A DNA stretch of 64,000 bases from DASZYT01 sp035545275 (GTDB lineage Bacteria; Patescibacteriota; Saccharimonadia; Saccharimonadales; UBA4665). The translations under genes were made by a program, and so were the position numbers. Shown one piece after another: positions 56,026 to 63,651 of the stretch; within the stretch, counting starts at the first letter, position 1, and every line of letters starts with the position of its first letter. The notes beneath the pieces are model-generated. The model worked only from the letters and a program-made list of their open reading frames with translations, was not told the origin of the DNA and ran no database searches. The stretch is from assembly GCA_035545275.1 (NCBI GenBank), contig DASZYT010000021.1:17877-81876 (forward strand). Direction: 5' to 3'.

Positions 56026-57804
56026 TTATTGGCTGATTTCAAATTCTTTGAGTTTTTTCTCGGTGGCCTCAGTGTGCTGCTCTTGCATTTCGAGCAGTTG
56101 CTCATAGATACCGCCCGATTTGGCCAGGGTACGCGGTGAGCCGATCTCGTCAACGGTACCATTTTTAAGTGTAATTATCTGATCGACATGACTAACCGTG
56201 CTCAGCCGGTGCGCGATGATAAGCGTGGTACGCCCCTGCATCAGACGCTCTAGTGCCTCCTGCACCATGCGCTCGCTCTTGTTGTCCAGGCTGGACGTTG
56301 CCTCGTCCAGGATGAGAATTGGCGCATCCTTGAGCAGCGCCCGGGCGATGGCGATGCGCTGCTTTTGGCCGCCGGACAACTTGAGACCGCGCTCACCGAT
56401 TTCACTGTCGTAACCCTTTTCGAACTTTTCGATGAATTCGTGCGCATTGGCCGCTTTGGCAGCGGCGATAATCTCGACATCGGTTGCCCGCGGCTTGGCA
56501 TAGGCGATGTTTTCACGGATAGTTCCCGAAAATAGTGCTGGCTCCTGAAAGACCACGGCGATGTTGTGGCGAAGAGATTCTTGCGTTACGTTGCCAATAT
56601 CTTGGTCGTCGATAAGGATAGTGCCCTTGGAGGGCTCGTAGAGGCGCAACAGCAGGCTCGTGATGGTGGTCTTGCCCTCGCCGCTTTCGCCAACCAGAGC
56701 AGTCTTGCTGCTGGGCACCAGCGTAAAACTCAGGTCTTTAAATACCACGGTGTCGTCGTAGCCAAAACGGACGTTTTGAAATGTTACGTCGCCCTTGCTT
56801 GCCTTGAGCTCAGTAGCGTCAGCGATGTCGGTGATGGCTGGCTCAGTGTCCATCACCTCAAAGTAATCACGCGTGTTGGCCACGGCGCGCTGCGTCTGGT
56901 CCACCAAGAAACTGATGCTAAAGATCGGTATACGGATAAGTTGGGCGTATTGGATAAGTAGCACCATGGTGCCCAAGGTGTATACACCGCGCGCCGTCTC
57001 TACAAAAATATAGATATAAATTGCAAAAAAGATGGCATTTAGCACTAGCCGGCGTACCACATCCTGGGTGTGCCAGAGCTTGGACTGCGGACGCGTCGTG
57101 GTGATGACGTTGCCATAGTGCTTGCTGAACAGTTTGAGCTCACGCGACTCCTGCAGAAAACTTTTGACTACTTTTATTTGGCCTACTGCCTCGGCAAACC
57201 GGCCACTGGCGATGTCTTGCTCCTCGTTAATTTCTTTCTGGTATTTTTGCCACTTGACGCTTGTTCGGGTCGTCAGCCACACAAATATCGGGTACAGCAG
57301 CGTCAGCATGAGACCTACCTGCCACGAGAAGTAAAAGACAATAGCCAGTGCAAAGATGGTACTGAACACAAACTGCAAGAAGTTGTTGCTGACGATGTTC
57401 ATAAAGTTTGTTATCTGGGAAATACCGCGCGACATGCGGTTGATAATCTTACCGGTCAGCTCATTGTCAAAGTACGCCTGCGGCAGCGTCAGCAGGTGCT
57501 CAAAATAGCGCTCGCTCATGTAGCGCTGGACTTTCGCCGACAGGATGTCGCCCAGGTAGCCCCCAAAGTTACTGAATAGCGTCTGGCCAATATCGGTCAG
57601 AAAGATAAGGATGGCCATGAGCGCCACTAGCTTCACGTCGGCGTGGCCGCCGCCCAGCAGGTGGGTTATCTGGTCGATGGCCGTCTTGGTAAACAACGGC
57701 TGCAGCTGGCTCATGCCGGCGAGCAATATCGTAAAGACGCTGACCGCTACGTAGTACGGCCAGAGCTGCCGGGTAAAGCGAATAATCCGCCAGATTTGTT
57801 TCAT
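56026..57804 (-). CDS. ABC exporter, fused membrane and ATPase domains
   Basis: 592-aa half-transporter that dimerises. Six membrane segments lie in residues 1-300; the ATPase has Walker A GESGEGKTT (near 375), Q-loop VVFQEPALFSG, signature LSGGQKQRIAIA, Walker B ILILDEATSS and H-loop AHRLS. Walker A has Glu where Ser is usual but stays functional in form. Cargo unknown (lipid, peptide or drug). ATG 57804 is preceded by TATACT with an 8-nt gap, so it has its own start and does not need the long upstream region. A cytosolic C-terminal tail is Glu/Lys-rich. Confidence 0.93.
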   Translation of the reverse strand: MKQIWRIIRFTRQLWPYYVAVSVFTILLAGMSQLQPLFTKTAIDQITHLLGGGHADVKLVALMAILIFLTDIGQTLFSNFGGYLGDILSAKVQRYMSERYFEHLLTLPQAYFDNELTGKIINRMSRGISQITNFMNIVSNNFLQFVFSTIFALAIVFYFSWQVGLMLTLLYPIFVWLTTRTSVKWQKYQKEINEEQDIASGRFAEAVGQIKVVKSFLQESRELKLFSKHYGNVITTTRPQSKLWHTQDVVRRLVLNAIFFAIYIYIFVETARGVYTLGTMVLLIQYAQLIRIPIFSISFLVDQTQRAVANTRDYFEVMDTEPAITDIADATELKASKGDVTFQNVRFGYDDTVVFKDLSFTLVPSSKTALVGESGEGKTTITSLLLRLYEPSKGTILIDDQDIGNVTQESLRHNIAVVFQEPALFSGTIRENIAYAKPRATDVEIIAAAKAANAHEFIEKFEKGYDSEIGERGLKLSGGQKQRIAIARALLKDAPILILDEATSSLDNKSERMVQEALERLMQGRTTLIIAHRLSTVSHVDQIITLKNGTVDEIGSPRTLAKSGGIYEQLLEMQEQHTEATEKKLKEFEISQ

Positions 57805-57919
57805 CGCGTTTTAGTATAGAGTCTTTGCTGCTTCGCACAAAATCCACGAACGCGTCTTGGGTTTTGGGAGAAGCGGTACAAACGGAGGGACAAGAAGCGG
57901 AAATGGGATAAAGGAAGAA

Positions 57920-58375
57920 TGAAGGGGTATACCCATCGTTCTGAAGCCTTTGCCCCACATGTCCGGAGCCCTTAAGGGGCCCGGTGCGAGAGGCCGTGGA
58001 CAACCACTGTGCGCCGCCATAAAAGCGACGATTGCCCATACTTATCGTGTGGACAACCCCCCCTGGGGACCCACAACGATAAACCTCTCGCACCGGACCC
58101 CGTGTGCACACACGAGACGATCCAGCTGGATGCAGGGGGCGCGTAAGCTCCCGTCGAGTCTGCATACCAATCGTACTCGTCGTGCCAGGTGGGCTCCGAC
58201 TCCCCGTGACGGGGGATTCCGGGGAGCCGGAACTCTATAGTGCTTCAATAGTTCGAAGCTACTGATCAGAAGCGCTATGCGTCGATAGCGGTTCAAATCA
58301 GTAGCTTTCCATTTGTACCGATAATGTGCCTGGGAACAAACTCAACCCTAGTGGGGAGAACGCTCAACCAAGATG
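57920..58375 (-). ncRNA. Candidate structured RNA, about 450 nt, unrecognised class
   Basis: This 614-bp gap has no convincing gene but is full of complementary segments. The main pair is GGGGCCCGGTGCGAGAGG (57976-57993) with CCTCTCGCACCGGACCCC (58084-58101), 17 of 18 pairs, enclosing TTATCGT/ACGATAA (58042-58048, 58076-58082) and smaller hairpins. Others: 58256-58266 with 58297-58307 (11 bp, enclosing CGCTAT/ATAGCG), 58192-58197 with 58223-58228, and 58152-58159 with 58175-58182. A promoter at 58382-58410 points leftward through it. Not RNase P, tmRNA or SRP RNA by their conserved cores. Ends are approximate. Confidence 0.55.
57996..58058. repeat. Direct repeat GTGGACAACC (two copies)
   Basis: The 10-mer GTGGACAACC occurs at 57996-58005 and 58049-58058, both inside the large inverted repeat. 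Read on the minus strand each contains TTGTCCAC, and one reads TTGTCCACA, the DnaA-box form preferred in Actinobacteria. Confidence 0.7.
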
Positions 58376-58381
58376 CGTAAT

Positions 58382-58410
58382 AATATAATTGCCCACACAG
58401 CAAACGTCAA
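58382..58410 (-). promoter_or_regulatory. Promoter upstream of the structured-RNA candidate
   Basis: Minus-strand TTGACG (58410-58405), a 17-nt spacer, TATATT (58387-58382). Predicted start near 58375. It lies just after the sugar transferase stop codon and about 570 bp before the ABC transporter ATG, so its first product is the intergenic region. Confidence 0.65.
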
Positions 58411-58418
58411 GCATAAGT

Positions 58419-59141
58419 TCACCGCTCCGGCTCCTCAATTTTAGAGACGGGCACCGTAGAGAGCAATGGGGCGGCAGCAGTGGCCGTCGAAACTATATCG
58501 GAAAACACCGGTGGCCTACAGTAACGCCAGTGAGCCAAAAACTCACCAGGTACGGCAAAGAATTCCCGTACATCACGCCCCATGTTGTCGCCATCCCAGA
58601 AACGCAAGTCTCCTTGCATACGAACCCTGTAAGCCTCTGCTGGCTTACCTTGCCGTAACAATTTGCGTTGAGCCATGTTTCCTCCACCTACAATGCCCGG
58701 GCGATACCGACCATAGGCATCTTCCCATTCGTCATAGAGCACCGGATCAGTGTCAGCCAAACGCTCTCGCTCTTTTTCATCTACAGCCCGGGGCGCGACC
58801 ACATGCATTTCGCCTTTTAGAACATGCAAAATCTGCGGTACCTCATCAAGGTTGTACCTGCGCAGCCAGCGTCCGGTATGGGTAATTCGCTTATCGAGGC
58901 GGTCATCTTTATGAAGCGGTGCATTTCCTTCGATCATGGTACGGAGTTTGAGCATGTCAAACGACGCCCAGCCTTGGCCGTACCTAGGGTGTCGATAGAG
59001 CGCCGGACTCCCCTCTTCGGCACGAATGCAATGGGCGCCATAAAGCGCCGCTGGGCCCAACATGAGGGCGATTGTCATCGCCATCCCCGCATCGACCATC
59101 TGCTTCTCTTCAGAACGCAAATACGCATCACCACGTTTCAT
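58419..59141 (-). CDS. Bacterial sugar transferase (polyprenyl-phosphate glycosyl-1-phosphate transferase type)
   Basis: 240 aa with the Bac_transf core: FDMLKLRTMI, DKRITHTGRWLRRYNLDEVP and ILHVLKGEMHVVAPRA (residues about 60-125), which in WcaJ/PglC-type enzymes transfers a sugar phosphate to undecaprenyl phosphate. The N-terminal hydrophobic segment (about 17-38) could be the re-entrant membrane helix. The family PRP motif reads PRA. Likely initiates a surface glycan, perhaps using precursors from GalU. ATG 59141 has TGTTATAAA 9 nt upstream. It follows pheT by 35 bp. Confidence 0.87.
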   Translation of the reverse strand: MKRGDAYLRSEEKQMVDAGMAMTIALMLGPAALYGAHCIRAEEGSPALYRHPRYGQGWASFDMLKLRTMIEGNAPLHKDDRLDKRITHTGRWLRRYNLDEVPQILHVLKGEMHVVAPRAVDEKERERLADTDPVLYDEWEDAYGRYRPGIVGGGNMAQRKLLRQGKPAEAYRVRMQGDLRFWDGDNMGRDVREFFAVPGEFLAHWRYCRPPVFSDIVSTATAAAPLLSTVPVSKIEEPER

Positions 59142-59176
59142 CTTGCTATCTTTATAACACGGCTTCGTTTAGGAGG

Positions 59177-61663
59177 CTAGAGGCGTTCGGCGCCGAATTT
59201 TTCGTGAGCAGCAGCGGCCACCGTATCGAGCATGGCATTGACCTCTTCGGCCTTCATGGTCTTTGAGTAGCTGGCAATGGTGAAGCGAAGCGTGATGTTT
59301 TTGTGCTGTTTGTCGTCACCTTGGTACATGTCCAGTGGGCCTAAGGACGGCAAGGTGTGCTCGGGTTGGACTTTGCTCAGCTCGTCCCACACAAAATCGT
59401 ACAGTTCCTGATAGCTCAAATCCGCCGGTACTTTGAGGGAAATGTCCTGCTCTACCTTGGGGTACTTCGGAAGCTCCACGTATGAGCGTCCGGAACCAAG
59501 CACCTCGGCGAGGGCGGTTGTGTCGAGCTCGAAGCCGGCACAGTACGTCGGCAATTTGAGTTTTGCGGTCACTGAAGATTTAAATTCACCGATTATTCCC
59601 AAGAACTTGCCCGCTGCCGTGCTGACCATGGCTGCCCTGCCCGGCTGGTACGGCTGCACGACAGCAAAGGTTTGCGCCTCGGCGGTAAGCGGCTGGAACT
59701 TCAACGGTACACCTACCAAATCAACCAAATATTTGCGGGCCTCGTAGTAGGCTGCGCCTGTCTTGCTTGCCTTGCTGCTTGCGGCCACGACAAGCGCCGT
59801 ATATTCGTCTTCCGAGGGCAAGCCATCTTCACCGGGTCGCTCCTTGGTGTGTACTTTGCCGATTTCATAGAGCACAAAGTCATCGTAGCCGGCTTTGATG
59901 TTCGGGTGGACTTTTTCCAGCAGGCTGGGTACGAGGCTCAGGCGATAATACTGCAGGTCGGGGCTCAGCGCATTGCTGAGCTGATAGGCCTGGGCTTTGT
60001 CTTGGCCGACTTTGTCGAGCAGGTTGCCGTGTACAAAGCTGTAGGTCAGCACCTCGTTGGCGCCCGCGGCGCTCAATGTGCGACGGATGTGGGACTTGGC
60101 TTCGAGCAGTGCATCCTTGGGCGTCGGTGTCATGTCGCGATGGGGTAATTCGAGCGGCAGGTGGTCGTAGCCGTACAGACGCCCGACTTCTTCTACGACA
60201 TCTTCACGGATTTCGATGTCGGTGCGCCAAAACGGTATATGCACAGTCAGTTCGTCGTTTTGTACGTCCACGCCAAACTCGACATTACGCAGCAGCTGCG
60301 CCATCTCGTCACCCGACAATTTCAGGCCCAGGCGCTCATTGATAAACTGCACGCCCACCGTCACGTCCGCACGGCCGGGCAGCGGTTTTACATCATTCAG
60401 TGGTTTGCCGGCAGACTCACCGTGCGCCAGCTCGCGCAGCATTTCCACCGCTTTCGCCATCACCCGGTCAGTTTGCAGGGGGCTCTGGCCTTTATTAAAG
60501 CGCGTCACCGCATCGGTGAACAAGCCGTGCGCCATACTGGTGCGGCGGATAGAGTACATATCAAAACTGGCACATTCCAAAATGATGTTTTTGGTATTCT
60601 CATCAACCTCTGTGTCGGCGCCGCCCATCACGCCGCCGATGCCAATGGCTTTGCTGGCGGTGGCAATCACGATAGCCTCAGCGCGCGGCTCAACTTCTTT
60701 GCCGTTTAGTAGCATCACTTTCTCGCCGCTGTGCGGATAGCGGGCGCAGAGCGTGGCGGTCTCGCTGCCCCGGTCTTGGGCGCGGACTTTGTCATAATCA
60801 TAGGCATGCAACGGCTGCCCGGTGAGCATCATCATGTAGTTAGTGATGTCCACCACGTTGTTGATAGGCCTGATGCCGACGCGGTTGAGGTACGTCTGCA
60901 GCCACACGGGGCTTGGCTTGACCTCAACATCTTTGATGGCGATGGCCATAAAGCGCGGTACGACCTCTGTCGCTTGGTTAAACACTTCCAGCGGCAACTG
61001 CTCGCTGCCCTGCTCGTAGATGGGCGGCTGGTTCAGATACCATTCCGGCGATGTAAAGGCTTTGTGGGTAATGCCGGCTATTTCACGGGCCACACCCAGC
61101 TCGCCGAACAGGTCAGGCCGATGGGTAAACATCTTGTTTTCGATGTCGATAATGTAATCATTCAGCTCGTATGCATCCGCAAAAGGCGTGCCGGGTGCTG
61201 CATCAGTGTCAATTTCCAAAATGCCTTCGTGGTTGTCGCCGAGGGCAAGTTCCTTGGGGCTGGCTAGCATGCCGTTGCTTTTCTGTCCGCGGATGTCGCG
61301 CGCTTCGAGCACAAATGGGTCGTGGTCGTAGGTAGCCGGCACCGTGCTGCCAGGCGGCAGCCAGGCAACCGTCAAACCTTCGCGCACGTTCGGCGCCCCA
61401 CACACGACCTGCACGTGGCCGTTTTCATCGCGCTCTACACCCTGGGTCTTTCCTCCGTCGTCTATTTTGCAGACGTGCAGATGATCGGAATTATCGTGGT
61501 CGACACACGTTACCACTTTTGCCACGACGACGCCTTTATATCTAGCGCCTAGGTCGATGACCTCTTCGACGGCACCCAGCTGTGCGCCGATTTTCCCGAC
61601 CAGCTCGTCGACACTAAGGTCAACGTCAGTAAACTGCTTAATCCAATTCAGACTTACTTTCAT
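59177..61663 (-). CDS. pheT: Phenylalanyl-tRNA synthetase beta subunit
   Basis: 828 aa, full-length bacterial type: an N-terminal EMAP-II-like tRNA-binding domain (VVVAKVVTCVDHDNSDHLHV, near 45-65), B3/B4 editing domain, B5 domain, catalytic-like core, and a C-terminal FDX-ACB anticodon domain (ITLRFTIASYSKTMKAEEVN). It pairs with PheS. ATG 61663 overlaps the stop of the deaminase-like gene by 4 bp. Confidence 0.97.
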   Translation of the reverse strand: MKVSLNWIKQFTDVDLSVDELVGKIGAQLGAVEEVIDLGARYKGVVVAKVVTCVDHDNSDHLHVCKIDDGGKTQGVERDENGHVQVVCGAPNVREGLTVAWLPPGSTVPATYDHDPFVLEARDIRGQKSNGMLASPKELALGDNHEGILEIDTDAAPGTPFADAYELNDYIIDIENKMFTHRPDLFGELGVAREIAGITHKAFTSPEWYLNQPPIYEQGSEQLPLEVFNQATEVVPRFMAIAIKDVEVKPSPVWLQTYLNRVGIRPINNVVDITNYMMMLTGQPLHAYDYDKVRAQDRGSETATLCARYPHSGEKVMLLNGKEVEPRAEAIVIATASKAIGIGGVMGGADTEVDENTKNIILECASFDMYSIRRTSMAHGLFTDAVTRFNKGQSPLQTDRVMAKAVEMLRELAHGESAGKPLNDVKPLPGRADVTVGVQFINERLGLKLSGDEMAQLLRNVEFGVDVQNDELTVHIPFWRTDIEIREDVVEEVGRLYGYDHLPLELPHRDMTPTPKDALLEAKSHIRRTLSAAGANEVLTYSFVHGNLLDKVGQDKAQAYQLSNALSPDLQYYRLSLVPSLLEKVHPNIKAGYDDFVLYEIGKVHTKERPGEDGLPSEDEYTALVVAASSKASKTGAAYYEARKYLVDLVGVPLKFQPLTAEAQTFAVVQPYQPGRAAMVSTAAGKFLGIIGEFKSSVTAKLKLPTYCAGFELDTTALAEVLGSGRSYVELPKYPKVEQDISLKVPADLSYQELYDFVWDELSKVQPEHTLPSLGPLDMYQGDDKQHKNITLRFTIASYSKTMKAEEVNAMLDTVAAAAHEKFGAERL

Positions 61664-62097
61664 GCCAGTGCTCCACGATTATTATCATAACCATGTATTA
61701 ACAACTCTTGTACAGACGAAACAACTAATGTGCTATCGTTTTGCACTGTCACACAATGTACTTCTGGGTAATAGTCTTTCATCCACTGCAAGCAATGCCC
61801 ACAAGAATTGATTACTGAGACATGTTCACGATCCGCTTCAAATTTAACCCCTACGAAAAGTTCAGGTTCAAATTGTTGTGGGGCAAGCTCAGCGATAGCT
61901 ACAGCAACAGCTCCAAGTTCTGCATCGTGACTGCCTGACCAATAACCTTTGAACAGATTAAATGCAGTAAATATTCGTTTCTGTCTGGTCCTTATAGCAG
62001 CCAATACGTTATTTTCATCACGATTTGGGCTTTTTAGCAGTTGCTCTTTAGCAACTCTCAATAAGTCCATGTCTTCTGACGATAGTTCTTTGCTCAT
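61660..62097 (-). CDS. Cytidine deaminase-like fold protein in the pheS-pheT operon
   Basis: 145 aa. It resembles the cytidine deaminase fold: an SHDAELGAVAVAIAE helix holding the proton-shuttle Glu60, and NSCGHCLQWM with Cys99 and Cys102 as zinc ligands. The first ligand position, normally His or Cys before Ala-Glu, is Asp58 (DAE), though His57 is adjacent. Activity is therefore uncertain; it may deaminate a nucleoside or another base. It overlaps pheS upstream and pheT downstream by 4 bp each and so is tightly co-translated with the synthetase. Not a usual member of this operon. Confidence 0.75.
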   Translation of the reverse strand: MSKELSSEDMDLLRVAKEQLLKSPNRDENNVLAAIRTRQKRIFTAFNLFKGYWSGSHDAELGAVAVAIAELAPQQFEPELFVGVKFEADREHVSVINSCGHCLQWMKDYYPEVHCVTVQNDSTLVVSSVQELLIHGYDNNRGALA

Positions 62098-63149
62098 GAA
62101 AATTGCCTCAAGAAGTCTAATTTGCCGGACTCGAAGTGGCGGATGTCTTCGATGCCATATTTCATCATCACCAGGCGCTCGATGCCGCCGCCCCAGGCAA
62201 AGCCGGTGTAGACGTTGGTGTCAATACCAGCCTTGTGCAGCACTGCCGGATGGATCATGCCGCAGCCCAGCAGCTCAATCCAGCCAGAGTATGAGCAGAC
62301 ATTGCAGCCCTTTTTGTCGCAGAACGGGCAGCTGAGGGCAAACTCAAAGCTGGGCTCGGTGAACGGGAAGTAAAACGGCTGGGTTTTGACCTCCAGCTCC
62401 TTTTGGTAGTACTCCTGCAAAAACGTCTTGAGCGTGGCTATAAGATTGCCGGCATGGATACCCTTGCCTACATACACACCCTCGAGCTGGTAAAACGTGT
62501 GTTCGTGACGCGCGTCGAGGTCTTCATTGCGGAAAACACGGCCCGGGATGACCACGGCGATGGGTTTGCCCTGCTCCAGATTACCCTTGTACTTTTGCAA
62601 TACACGGTGCTGCATAGTGCTGGTGTGCGCCGGGGCGATGAGCGGCTTGCCTGCCGCGTCGGTTTCCTGCGTCATAAAAGTGTCGTAATCGTCGCGCGCC
62701 GGATGGCCCTCGGGAAAATTGAGCGCCTCAAACATATGGAAGTCGTCGTCCAGCTCGCGGCTTTCCACCGCGGTAAAGCCCATGCGGTAAAAAATGTCGA
62801 GCACCGATTCCAGCTCGGCCATGAGCGGATGGATGCTACCCTGGTCACTGGTGAGCAATTGCGGGCGCTTGTCAGCCGGTACGTTGATGTCAAACGGTGC
62901 TGTCACGTCAATGGGCGGCAGGGCTGCGGCGTGATCAGCAGTAGCAGCCACCAGCTGCTCCAGCTCGCTACGCAGCGCATTTATTTCCTGGCCGAAGCCG
63001 GCGCGCTGGTCAGCCGGCAAGGTAGGGATTTGGGCATAGAGCGCCCGGAGTTCAATCGCCTTCAAGATGTCGGCTTTGGTATCGAGCTCGGCAAGTCGTG
63101 CCTTCAAGGTTGCGGCCACTTCGGCAATTTTCGGATTTTGATAGGCCAT
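62094..63149 (-). CDS. pheS: Phenylalanyl-tRNA synthetase alpha subunit
   Basis: Catalytic subunit, class II. 351 aa from ATG 63149 (MAYQNPKIAEVAATL), with an N-terminal coiled coil, motif 2 region VFRNEDLDARHEHTFYQLEG and motif 3 near the C-terminus (GFAWGGGIERLVMMKYGI). Segment CPFCDKKGCNVCSYSGW has four Cys that probably bind zinc. GGTGGG 5 nt before the ATG and an extended -10 TGGTATACT just above it favour this start over ATG 63173. Confidence 0.96.
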   Translation of the reverse strand: MAYQNPKIAEVAATLKARLAELDTKADILKAIELRALYAQIPTLPADQRAGFGQEINALRSELEQLVAATADHAAALPPIDVTAPFDINVPADKRPQLLTSDQGSIHPLMAELESVLDIFYRMGFTAVESRELDDDFHMFEALNFPEGHPARDDYDTFMTQETDAAGKPLIAPAHTSTMQHRVLQKYKGNLEQGKPIAVVIPGRVFRNEDLDARHEHTFYQLEGVYVGKGIHAGNLIATLKTFLQEYYQKELEVKTQPFYFPFTEPSFEFALSCPFCDKKGCNVCSYSGWIELLGCGMIHPAVLHKAGIDTNVYTGFAWGGGIERLVMMKYGIEDIRHFESGKLDFLRQFS

Positions 63150-63191
63150 ATTACCCACCAGTATACCAGCCAATTAACAGATGTACATGTG

Positions 63192-63220
63192 TTGACTGAA
63201 GACTGTTTTTATACTATTAT
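63192..63220 (+). promoter_or_regulatory. Plus-strand promoter in the pheS upstream region
   Basis: TTGACT (63192-63197), a 17-nt spacer, TATTAT (63215-63220). Predicted start near 63227, directed away from pheS toward a 61-aa ORF and a structured element. Confidence 0.6.
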
Positions 63221-63276
63221 ATTTCGACATTCTCCTCAACCGAGTGAGAATCCGCAGAGTAGAAGGGTACATATGT

Positions 63277-63462
63277 ATGTGGCAAATTATTGCCATCGTG
63301 TACGGGGCGAGTGAAGTCGAAGTCGTGTTGACTCGTAAAGGCCATGTAGCTCTGTCGCAAGTTGCGTTTGCACCACTTGTGGCGGCAGTTGACATCTTGA
63401 TGCACGGGGCGCATGTCGTGCGAAGGAGGCGTCAAGTGGTCAACAGCCCCAAAAAAAGTTGA
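63277..63462 (+). CDS. Possible small protein, 61 aa
   Basis: A candidate small gene from ATG 63277: AGAAGGG lies 9 nt before it and a promoter lies at 63192-63220. The product has a moderately hydrophobic middle (VAFAPLVAAVDILMHG) and a basic tail (VVRRRRQVVNSPKKS). No family recognised. The stop codon falls in the hairpin that begins the structured element at 63439-63463. It could equally be a chance ORF inside an untranslated leader. Confidence 0.35.
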   Translation: MWQIIAIVYGASEVEVVLTRKGHVALSQVAFAPLVAAVDILMHGAHVVRRRRQVVNSPKKS

Positions 63463-63546
63463 CGTGCGTAAGCGGGACAGACCTACGGTCTGCCGAGAGT
63501 AACCTCTCGGGAAGATGGTCCACCTTAGGACGCACTTCTCCCGCTT
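63439..63546 (+). ncRNA. Structured RNA element with mutually exclusive or pseudoknotted stems
   Basis: Stem a: GTGCGT (63464-63469) with ACGCAC (63530-63535). Stem b: AAGCGGGA (63470-63477) with TCCCGCTT (63539-63546). Their order a-b-a'-b' makes a pseudoknot or a switch. Between them stand two abutting hairpins, CAGACC-TAC-GGTCTG (63478-63492) and CCGAGAG-TAAC-CTCTCGG (63493-63510). A further hairpin GTCAAC/GTTGAC (63439-63444, 63458-63463) precedes. Seven A bases at 63451-63457 would give a U-run on the minus strand, so strand is uncertain. It does not match riboswitch classes I know. Confidence 0.55.
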
Positions 63547-63651
63547 CCCGCACCCCTCCCAACACACTTCTTCTACTCTGCTCAACATCTATTATTTGTT
63601 TTGTGGCGAAATGATGATTGTGCTTAAATGAGCACACGACGAGGAATACCC

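Noticed and set aside
57569..58165. 198-codon minus-strand open frame across the structured region and into the ABC gene
   Set aside because: It runs out of frame through the strongly supported ABC transporter start, has a composition driven by GC-rich hairpins, and shows no domain. Chance openness in GC-rich DNA explains it.
57950..58240. 96-codon plus-strand open frame in the same region
   Set aside because: No Shine-Dalgarno or promoter, and its sequence is the reverse reading of the inverted repeats.
57811..58418. RNase P RNA, tmRNA or SRP RNA
   Set aside because: Size would suit the first two, but the nearly universal core sequences are missing on both strands. One GACTCGACGGG on the minus strand resembles the tmRNA 5' motif, but no matching T-arm, CCA end or tag reading frame was found.
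63174..63276. T-box leader for pheS
   Set aside because: No AGGGTGG antiterminator motif on the minus strand, and the pheS -10 box is next to the start codon, leaving no room for a leader.
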